Assembly: GCF_018100795.1 (NCBI RefSeq)
Contig: NZ_JAGJDY010000002.1
Coordinates: forward strand, 248,001 to 312,000
Source of the DNA: Alteromonas sp. MMG017
Lineage (GTDB): Bacteria; Pseudomonadota; Gammaproteobacteria; Enterobacterales; Alteromonadaceae
DNA: 64,000 nt
Direction of reading: 5' to 3'
Made by a program: the position numbers and the translations under genes. The notes beneath the pieces are model-generated. The model was not told the origin of the DNA, made no database searches, and saw only the letters and a program-made list of their open reading frames with translations. This document shows, in pieces, positions 26,402 to 32,405 of this stretch (position 1 is its first letter; each line of letters begins with the position of its first letter).

Positions 26402-27340
26402 CTAGTGAGAAGCTTGTTTGGCTAACACATCTACAATTTCTTGTGATTTTGATAAGCGTCTGATGTCGTTAAACAACAATTCAGCTTCGGGGTACTGTCT
26501 TTTTAAATAGCCACACCATTGCTTTATTCGATTGGGATAGTATTTACCCTTATCACCGTAGATTTCGTAGCCTGAATAGCGAATAAGCAATGCGGCCACA
26601 TCTTTCCATGCCATCGGCGGTTCGCCGTTTTGAATACACCTTGCTAGGTTTGGCATAGCAAGCGCTCCCCTACCCACCATTAAATTGGTGCAGGCTGATT
26701 GCTCTTGGCAACGTTGAGCTTCTTCTGCATTCCAAATTTCACCATTTGCCACTAGTGGAATATTGGTATTTTGCTTTATTTTAGCAATCCATTCCCAGTA
26801 GGCTGGTGGCTTATAGCCTTCCGTTTTTGTTCTGGCGTGTACTACTAATTCAGACGCGCCCGCTTCCGTGATGGCGATAGCATTTTCTACAGCGAGCGAT
26901 TTATCTTCAAAGCCCAAGCGAATTTTTGCTGATACAGGTTGTGAGGCGGGTACCGCATCGCGTACCGCTTTTACGATGTCGTATAACGCTTGGGTTTCTT
27001 TTAAAAGAACCGCACCGCCTTTGCTTTTGTTAACGGTTTTTGCAGGGCAACCGAAATTTAAATCTACACCTGGCGATCCCAAATCAACCGCAGTATAAGC
27101 ATTTTCTGCCAACCATTGCGGATGCTGTCCTAATAATTGGACACGCACTGGAACGCCATTAGGGGTTTTGCCGCCATTATGTAGCTCGGGGCATAGCTTG
27201 TAGAAGGTTTTATTAGGAAGCTTTTGATCCACTACTCTAACGAACTCAGTTACACACTGATCGAACCCACCTACATGGGTAAGCATATCTCGCATTAAAT
27301 GGTCGACAACACCTTCCATAGGCGCCAGCATGATTTTCAT
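26402..27340 (-). CDS. dusC: tRNA-dihydrouridine(16) synthase DusC
   Basis: A 312-residue FMN enzyme reducing U16 of tRNA (E. coli DusC has 315). MLAPMEGVVDHLMRDML at the N-terminus is the DusC form of the FMN-binding start; then NFGCPAKTVNKSKGGA with the catalytic Cys, VSAKIRLGF, LVVHARTKTEGY, VANGEIWN, LMVGRGALAMPNL, and the C-terminal RNA-binding part with YYPNRIKQWCGYLKR. It is convergent with the transposase gene. Confidence 0.95.
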   Translation of the reverse strand: MKIMLAPMEGVVDHLMRDMLTHVGGFDQCVTEFVRVVDQKLPNKTFYKLCPELHNGGKTPNGVPVRVQLLGQHPQWLAENAYTAVDLGSPGVDLNFGCPAKTVNKSKGGAVLLKETQALYDIVKAVRDAVPASQPVSAKIRLGFEDKSLAVENAIAITEAGASELVVHARTKTEGYKPPAYWEWIAKIKQNTNIPLVANGEIWNAEEAQRCQEQSACTNLMVGRGALAMPNLARCIQNGEPPMAWKDVAALLIRYSGYEIYGDKGKYYPNRIKQWCGYLKRQYPEAELLFNDIRRLSKSQEIVDVLAKQASH

Positions 27341-27443
27341 AACTAAATTTCGCTAAAACTGAGTGGTTAAAATGGGCGCGAGAGTGTAGCAAAGTGCGGG
27401 TTATAAGACCATGCTATTTAAGTTTCGATAGGAAATTGTGTAT

Positions 27444-27508
27444 TTAGAGTGACTGTCCGACTCTAACTTGAGTGACTGTCCAACCTTAACTTGAGCGTGT
27501 GTCCAACT
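27444..27508 (+). repeat. Three tandem GACTGTCC / GTGTGTCC units
   Basis: Head-to-tail units at about 27444 (TTAGAGTGACTGTCCGA), 27468 (CTTGAGTGACTGTCCAACC) and 27490 (CTTGAGCGTGTGTCCAAC), spaced 22-24 nt. The last unit is read antisense as the C-terminal codons of the DUF1289 gene. The cluster lies between that gene and dusC. Confidence 0.75.
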
Positions 27509-27659
27509 TTTGGGCTTGTAGGCGCATAAGGACGTTTTGTTTTTGCTGTGTGCTGTAGCTCGACCAACTAGTGATTTCCTTGATGGTGCGCTTACAACCG
27601 GTGCATACATCATCGGCGTCTAGCTTACAGTTGGCAATACAGGGTGACACTATATTCAC
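27486..27659 (-). CDS. DUF1289 small cysteine protein
   Basis: A 57-residue ORF starting with GTG at 27657-27659. It has NIVSPCIANCKLD and VCTGCKRTIKEITSWSSYS, the four-Cys pattern C7, C11, C19, C22 and Trp of the DUF1289 family (proposed metal or Fe-S binding; function unknown). The GTG shares its G with the TAG of the preceding gene (TAGTG), so translation is coupled. The last residues KLDTRSS come from a repeat element, which also supplies the region of the stop. The family match is strong although the gene is short. Confidence 0.8.
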   Translation of the reverse strand: MNIVSPCIANCKLDADDVCTGCKRTIKEITSWSSYSTQQKQNVLMRLQAQKLDTRSS

Positions 27660-27889
27660 TAATACTTGGCCTTAAGGTTTTGATTTTCTGATGCAGTATT
27701 TTTAGCAATAAGAGAAGCATGTAGCATAGCATCAATCACTCGTTGCGTAGGCTCTTTGGCAGTCCACATACAAACATGCACACCGAACTTCGCATTCAGG
27801 TACGCGTCGAACTGGTTTTTATCTTCATAATCACCCTTCACCAGTTGTTGTTTATAGCCATCATAAATTAATGCAGAAAATGTAAACAC
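27659..27889 (-). CDS. Small protein of unknown function upstream of DUF1289
   Basis: A 76-residue ORF. I place the start at GTG 27887-27889, because AGGAGG lies 5 nt ahead; an upstream TTG would add nine residues but has no ribosome site. The sequence begins MFTFSALIYDGYKQQ and ends NQNLKAKY; no signal peptide, TM or motif is recognised. Its stop overlaps the DUF1289 start by one base, which implies the two are made together. Function unknown. Confidence 0.7.
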   Translation of the reverse strand: MFTFSALIYDGYKQQLVKGDYEDKNQFDAYLNAKFGVHVCMWTAKEPTQRVIDAMLHASLIAKNTASENQNLKAKY

Positions 27890-27956
27890 GTAAGCCTCCT
27901 CATCGAGAAGGCTCAACTATACATCTAGACGTCTAAACATTCAAACATCTAAACGT

Positions 27957-28883
27957 CTATTTTATATATTCCAACGCTGCGGTGATCACAGCCACTTGGG
28001 CAGCGTTACAATTTTCAACCGTGGCATTAGCGCTATCAGGGTAAACTTCTGTTGTAGTTACAAACTCTGCGTCTGTCATGCCACCACAAAGATATAATGC
28101 TTTTTTGTCGTAACAAATCACACCATCAGACAATAAGTCAGCACCTATAATTTTGCCGCTATCATCAGCAGGCGCAATATGAGTTACCTGCTTAACCGCA
28201 TCTATAATAGCTTCCTGAAATGGCTTTTGTGGATTTGTGGTATTCGCCACTAGGTAAAAACCATCAGGAATATTCCAATTATCATGGGTCGTTGCATCTC
28301 GTGATGCTAATGCAGGCCTAAACTCACTGTTATCGGTATCAGTGGTTTCATGTAAATCGACATGCAATGTAAATGGCAAGTTTAAGGATTCAACAAATGC
28401 CATTAGCTGCGCTGATTCCGGCGCTGGAGAATTAGGATAAAATGAACGATTAGGATCTAACGCATACTGATCCCAACGGTTAATCGTCTCATAACCCCAA
28501 GGGCTAACACATGGAACTACAATGATGGTGAAGTCTTTTGCATACTCGCTTAGCTTAGTATTAATAAACTGAAGCGCGCCCTGCACCCCACTGGTTTCAT
28601 ACCCATGTACACCGCCGGTAACTAGCACTGCTGGCTTGGCTGCGTCGGTATCTTTAGGTATATTTTTAGGAATATTCTTTGGAATTACGGCATACAACGG
28701 GTATCGAGACTCATCATAAGGCAACGCGCCATACTGCTTTAATTCAAACCCTTCAGGAATACTCTCTAATTGCTTAAGTACCTCATCGCTGTACGAACGC
28801 TTAATAGTTTGGCGCTGTTTCCACTCTTCTTTCTCTTCTTCACCCCAAGGTTTCCCCGGCGTGCCGATAGGATAATTTTGCAT
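27957..28883 (-). CDS. M14-family zinc carboxypeptidase / aspartoacylase-like deacylase
   Basis: A 308-residue metallo-hydrolase of the M14 (succinylglutamate desuccinylase/aspartoacylase) group. Zinc ligands: GGVHGYETSG with His and Glu, and FTLHVDLHETTD with the third His. RWDQYALDPNRSF holds the substrate Asn-Arg pair. A short internal duplication, KNIPKNIPK, lies near residue 70. No signal peptide is seen, so it is probably cytosolic. The substrate may be an N-acyl amino acid or a peptide; not determinable from sequence alone. A 67-nt gap separates it from the small gene downstream. Confidence 0.82.
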   Translation of the reverse strand: MQNYPIGTPGKPWGEEEKEEWKQRQTIKRSYSDEVLKQLESIPEGFELKQYGALPYDESRYPLYAVIPKNIPKNIPKDTDAAKPAVLVTGGVHGYETSGVQGALQFINTKLSEYAKDFTIIVVPCVSPWGYETINRWDQYALDPNRSFYPNSPAPESAQLMAFVESLNLPFTLHVDLHETTDTDNSEFRPALASRDATTHDNWNIPDGFYLVANTTNPQKPFQEAIIDAVKQVTHIAPADDSGKIIGADLLSDGVICYDKKALYLCGGMTDAEFVTTTEVYPDSANATVENCNAAQVAVITAALEYIK

Positions 28884-28978
28884 AAATAACCTCTTTGTTT
28901 ACCCGGCTATATTATCAAGATGGTATTGGTTTGTATGTGGAATATCGATAAGAACGGGAGGAATTAAGGTGTAGAAAC

Positions 28979-29004
28979 GAAAAAGCCAACCCGAAGGTTG
29001 GCTT
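28979..29004 (-). terminator. Terminator of the tRNA-Ala/Glu operon
   Basis: On the minus strand AAGCCAACC, loop TTCG, GGTTGGCTT, then a T-run. A stable 9-bp stem with a UUCG tetraloop, 8 nt beyond the last tRNA-Glu. Confidence 0.88.
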
Positions 29005-29011
29005 AACGATA

Positions 29012-29087
29012 TGGCGTCCCCAAGGGGATTCGAACCCCTGTTACCGCCGTGAAAGGGCGGTGTCCTAGGCCTCTAGACGATGGGGAC
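29012..29087 (-). tRNA. tRNA-Glu (TTC), copy 1
   Basis: 76 nt with encoded CCA. Acceptor GTCCCCA/TGGGGAC, anticodon loop CTTTCAC with TTC, T-loop GTTCGAATC. Identical to the two copies at 29251 and 29551. It is the most promoter-distal tRNA of the operon. Confidence 0.97.
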
Positions 29088-29250
29088 AGAAATTTTGCTA
29101 GTGAAGTAAACTTCACTAAATTTCTGTAAGGAGAGGTGAGCTCCGCGAACCGAGCGACCTTATCATTACAAAAACAAATTTTTGTCGCTGATAGTAATTT
29201 TTCAATCACTACCGGCCTATTTCACAGTTACGGACTGTGACACCGGAAAA

Positions 29251-29326
29251 TGGCGTCCCCAAGGGGATTCGAACCCCTGTTACCGCCGTGAAAGGGCGGT
29301 GTCCTAGGCCTCTAGACGATGGGGAC
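29251..29326 (-). tRNA. tRNA-Glu (TTC), copy 2
   Basis: Same 76-nt sequence as the copies at 29012 and 29551, anticodon TTC, CCA encoded. Lies in the first unit of the 300-bp tandem duplication. Confidence 0.97.
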
Positions 29327-29550
29327 AAAAAATCTTCTTTCAAAAGCTACGCTTTTGAGATTTTTTGTAAGGTGAAGCGAGCTCTGCGAGCTGAGCGACA
29401 TTATCCCTACAATCAATCAATTTCTGTAAGGAGAGGTGAGCTCCGCGAACCGAGCGACCTTATCATTACAAAAACAAATTTTTGTCGCTGATAGTAACTT
29501 TTCAATCACTACCGGCCTATTTCACAGTTACGGACTGTGACACCGGAAAA

Positions 29551-29626
29551 TGGCGTCCCCAAGGGGATTCGAACCCCTGTTACCGCCGTGAAAGGGCGGT
29601 GTCCTAGGCCTCTAGACGATGGGGAC
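29551..29626 (-). tRNA. tRNA-Glu (TTC), copy 3
   Basis: Same 76-nt sequence, anticodon TTC, CCA encoded. Lies in the second unit of the tandem duplication, next to tRNA-Ala. Confidence 0.97.
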
Positions 29627-29775
29627 AAAAAATCTTCTTTCAAAAGCTACACTTTTGAGATTTTTTGTAAGGTGAAGCGAGCTCTGCGAGCTGAGCGACA
29701 TTATCCTTACAAAAACAAATTTTGCCCGAAGGTTAAACCTTCAGCCTAAACCACAATATAACTTGCAGTTAGATT

Positions 29776-29851
29776 TGGTGGAGCCAGGCGGGATCGAACC
29801 GCCGACCTCCTGCATGCCATGCAGGCGCTCTCCCAGCTGAGCTATGGCCCC
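29776..29851 (-). tRNA. tRNA-Ala (GGC)
   Basis: 76 nt with encoded CCA: acceptor GGGGCCA, D-arm AGCTCAGCTGGGAGAGC, anticodon arm CTGCATGGCATGCAG with GGC, T-arm GGCGGTTCGATCCCGCC. First tRNA of the operon, followed by three tRNA-Glu genes on the same strand. Confidence 0.97.
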
Positions 29852-29900
29852 GTTTGTGTCTTAGTCACTATTGTGTGACTGTTCCGTGACAGCGGGGCGC

Positions 29901-29929
29901 ATTCTAGGCATCCACCCCATTTATGTCAA
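29901..29929 (-). promoter_or_regulatory. Sigma-70 promoter of the tRNA-Ala/Glu operon
   Basis: On the minus strand TTGACA (29929-29924), a 17-nt spacer and TAGAAT (29906-29901), then a GC-rich discriminator (GCGCCCC), typical of stringently controlled stable-RNA promoters. The tRNA-Ala gene starts about 50 nt downstream. The promoter starts only 9 nt beyond the gltX stop. Confidence 0.88.
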
Positions 29930-29937
29930 CGGTTTTT

Positions 29938-31347
29938 TTATGAATTTTCTCTGTTTGCTATAAAAGTAAGCGCTTTGTCGATTCTCTCGCCAACTTTCTC
30001 TTTTGACAGCAAATTAAGGGTGACATCTAAAGACGGTGAATTGCCACTTCCGGTGGTAGCAACACGCAGTGGCATCCCTACTTTACCCATTCCCACTTCT
30101 AACTCTTCAGCGGTTGTATTGATAGCAGCCTGAATATTTTCCGGCTCCCACGCTTCAATAGCCATCAACTTATCTTTAACCAGCTCTAGCGGCCCACGTG
30201 CTACTGGGCGTAAATGCTTTTTAGCAGCGTTGGCATCAAAGTCTTCATAATCTTGATAGAAGTAAGTAGAGATTTCAGCGAGCTCTTTTAACGTTTTTAC
30301 TCTGTCAGCTTGAATAGCAATAACAGACTCAAGGGCTGGCCCAGTCGTTAGGTCTACTTCTAACCCATCAAAGTGCCATTTTAAGTGTGCAGCAACTTCA
30401 CTGGCTGGCAAAGTTTTGATGTAATGCTGATTCAACCAAATCAATTTTTCAGTATTAAATGCAGAAGCCGACTGACCAATCGCGTCTAAACTGAATAACT
30501 CAATCATTTCATCAAGGGTAAAAATCTCTTGGTCACCATGTGACCACCCTAGCCTTACTAAATAATTAAGTACCGCTTGAGGCAAGAAGCCATCATCACG
30601 ATATTGCATAACACTAACTGCACCATGACGTTTTGATAACTTTTTACCGTCATCACCTAAAATCATAGATACATGAGCATATTCCGGCACAGGCGCGCCT
30701 AATGCTTGTAAAATGTTAATTTGACGGGGCGTGTTATTAATATGGTCTTCACCACGAACAACATGAGTGATGCCCATATCCCAATCGTCTACTACAACGC
30801 AAAAGTTGTAAGTTGGTGTACCGTCGGTGCGCTGAATGATTAAGTCATCCAATTCACTGTTGTTAATTTCGATTTTACCGCGTACGTGATCGGTAATAAC
30901 AACCGTGCCTTCTAATGGCGTTTTAAACCGAATGACAAAAGGTTCGCCTTCTGGGTGATCGGTACGATCACGCCATGTGCCAGGGTAACGAGGTTTTTCG
31001 CCACGTTCTTTCTGGGCTTCACGAATAGCATCCAACTCTTCAGCGCTCATAAAGCACTTATACGCTTTACCTTCATCTAATAGTTGTTGAATAAGGTCTT
31101 TATATCTGTCGAAACGATCGGTTTGATAGATAGGGCCTGTGTCCCAAGTCAAACCTAGCCACTGCATGCCATCTAAAATGGCTTGCTTAGCTTCTTCAGT
31201 GGAACGTTCAATATCTGTATCTTCAATACGAAGTACAAATTCGCCGCCATTGTTTTTGGCAAGTAGCCAAGAATACAAAGCGGTGCGTGCGCCACCAACG
31301 TGAAGGTAGCCAGTAGGGCTTGGTGCAAATCGTGTTACAACCGACAT
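29938..31347 (-). CDS. gltX: Glutamyl-tRNA synthetase
   Basis: A 469-residue class I synthetase charging tRNA-Glu. N-terminal [21 protein letters not shown] carries the HIGH motif as [15 protein letters not shown] is the KMSKS loop; [10 protein letters not shown] and [14 protein letters not shown] are family-typical. The C-terminal anticodon-binding helical domain follows. Length equals E. coli GltX (471). It lies next to three tRNA-Glu genes on the same strand, which have their own promoter. Confidence 0.98.
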   Translation of the reverse strand: MSVVTRFAPSPTGYLHVGGARTALYSWLLAKNNGGEFVLRIEDTDIERSTEEAKQAILDGMQWLGLTWDTGPIYQTDRFDRYKDLIQQLLDEGKAYKCFMSAEELDAIREAQKERGEKPRYPGTWRDRTDHPEGEPFVIRFKTPLEGTVVITDHVRGKIEINNSELDDLIIQRTDGTPTYNFCVVVDDWDMGITHVVRGEDHINNTPRQINILQALGAPVPEYAHVSMILGDDGKKLSKRHGAVSVMQYRDDGFLPQAVLNYLVRLGWSHGDQEIFTLDEMIELFSLDAIGQSASAFNTEKLIWLNQHYIKTLPASEVAAHLKWHFDGLEVDLTTGPALESVIAIQADRVKTLKELAEISTYFYQDYEDFDANAAKKHLRPVARGPLELVKDKLMAIEAWEPENIQAAINTTAEELEVGMGKVGMPLRVATTGSGNSPSLDVTLNLLSKEKVGERIDKALTFIANRENS

Positions 31348-31596
31348 GATAAAAACTCTCTATCTTTATTAGATTGTGAAATTGCGCGCATTCTACCAGT
31401 CTCCGCTTCACGACAAAAGCAGCACGATGCATTTGCTTAGCATATTAGCTACCAATAGAAACTTACATTTATGCTTTAATGATGTCTTGGTTATTAGCAT
31501 GGCCTCATTTAAAGCTTACAATTCCATCAATTTAGATAAAAAGCGCCCAAAATGTTCACTTTTCAGGCATACAGTCATTTTTCTTTCATTTTATTA

Positions 31597-31624
31597 TTGA
31601 CAGTATGAGAACCGACTCTATAAT
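31597..31624 (+). promoter_or_regulatory. Sigma-70 promoter of the tRNA-Val operon
   Basis: TTGACA at 31597-31602 and TATAAT at 31619-31624 with a 16-nt spacer; both hexamers are perfect consensus. The GC-rich ACCGCCCC directly after is a stringent-type discriminator. The first tRNA-Val starts 37 nt further on. The upstream stretch 31348-31596 is AT-rich (possible UP element) and holds no gene that I can support. Confidence 0.93.
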
Positions 31625-31661
31625 ACCGCCCCACTTGCTTAGGCAAGATAATAAACAAGAC

Positions 31662-31737
31662 GGACGCTTAGCTCAGTTGGGAGAGCATCGCCCTTACAAG
31701 GCGAGGGTCACTGGTTCAAGCCCAGTAGCGTCCACCA
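31662..31737 (+). tRNA. tRNA-Val (TAC), copy 1
   Basis: 76 nt with CCA: acceptor GGACGCT/AGCGTCC, D-arm TTAGCTCAGTTGGGAGAGC, anticodon arm CGCCCTTACAAGGCG with TAC, T-arm ACTGGTTCAAGCCCAGT. Confidence 0.97.
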
Positions 31738-31799
31738 CTTCTTCAAGTGGCTATGAAAGTTGCACAACTTATCATAATTGTTTAGTTTGAAATAAAGAT

Positions 31800-31875
31800 G
31801 GACGCTTAGCTCAGTTGGGAGAGCATCGCCCTTACAAGGCGAGGGTCACTGGTTCAAGCCCAGTAGCGTCCACCA
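31800..31875 (+). tRNA. tRNA-Val (TAC), copy 2
   Basis: Identical 76-nt sequence to copies 1 and 3, with CCA encoded. 62-nt spacer after copy 1. Confidence 0.97.
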
Positions 31876-31898
31876 TTTCAAACACCATATTTTTAGAT

Positions 31899-31974
31899 GG
31901 ACGCTTAGCTCAGTTGGGAGAGCATCGCCCTTACAAGGCGAGGGTCACTGGTTCAAGCCCAGTAGCGTCCACCA
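31899..31974 (+). tRNA. tRNA-Val (TAC), copy 3
   Basis: Identical 76-nt sequence, CCA encoded, 23-nt spacer after copy 2. Followed by three tRNA-3'-end-like repeats. Confidence 0.97.
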
Positions 31975-32014
31975 CTTCCCTTTTTTTAAATTCTTTATAA
32001 ACACGACACGACAA

Positions 32015-32225
32015 TCACTGGTTCAACAACTTCGTTACGAACCACAGCAACGTCCACCATCTCTTCTTCAAAAAATCACTTTCTAGTATTTAGATTAACT
32101 AGTTCACGCTGGTTCAACAACTTCGTTGCGAGCCACAGTAGCGTCCACCATCTCTTTTATCAAGTTTCTTTATAAACCCCTGGTTCAACAACTTCGTTTC
32201 TATCAGCAGCTGCATTCACCACCTG
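32015..32225 (+). repeat. Three tRNA-Val 3'-end-derived hairpin repeats
   Basis: Copies at 32015-32065, 32104-32156 and 32177-32225 each begin with the tRNA-Val T-arm start (CTGGTTCAA), then a new insert CAACTTCGTT plus about ten bases, then the tRNA 3' end. Copy 2 ends with AGTAGCGTCCACCA exactly as the tRNA does; copy 1 has two changes; copy 3 is decayed. The insert makes a new hairpin: TGGTTC pairs with GAACCA (copy 1) or GAGCCA (copy 2), AAC with GTT around a TTC loop. TTCTTTATAAAC precedes copies 1 and 3. The remaining bases to 32405 show no gene. Confidence 0.75.
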
Positions 32226-32405
32226 TCATACCTCAGAATAAATAACTGAAAAAGCTAACTTAACGTCCCTGCCCTCTACCTGTTTTTCATGCCATGCATC
32301 GCAATCTTAAAGACCCTATTAAACAATGGTGATAGCTTAATTATTCAACTAAACTCCTATTAGGTTGTTTACACAGGTAAGCATTGACGCACATACGAGG
32401 TTGTA

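Larger units (their letters stand above)
29119..29712. repeat. 300-bp tandem duplication carrying tRNA-Glu
   Basis: 29119-29412 and 29419-29712 are the same ~294-bp sequence with a 300-bp period. I count three single-base differences (in GTAATTTT/GTAACTTT, CTACGCTT/CTACACTT and ATCCCTAC/ATCCTTAC). Each copy holds one complete tRNA-Glu gene plus its flanks. The nearly identical spacers show that the duplication is recent or maintained by gene conversion. Confidence 0.93.

Noticed and set aside
27136..27152. ATTGGACACGCACTGG, similar to the class I repeat, inside dusC
   Set aside because: It encodes the conserved DusC motif PVRVQLLGQ, so the resemblance is explained by the protein; it also has mismatches in the core.
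29003..29749. ORFs across the tRNA-Glu cluster reading like GIRTPVTAVKGRCPRPLDD
   Set aside because: They are translations of tRNA-Glu genes and their duplicated flanks, a frequent false annotation.
31376..31600. A 74-residue ORF ahead of the tRNA-Val operon
   Set aside because: It has no ribosome site, unusual composition, and overlaps the UP-element-like region and the -35 box of the tRNA promoter.
31605..32000. ORFs across the tRNA-Val genes reading like AQLGEHRPYKARVTGSSPV
   Set aside because: They are translations of the tRNA-Val sequence, not proteins.
29012..32225. Integration site for a genomic island at the tRNA genes
   Set aside because: No integrase, no island genes and no direct repeat of a tRNA end outside the tandem arrays; the tRNA-Val end repeats carry a structured insert and lie within the same transcript.
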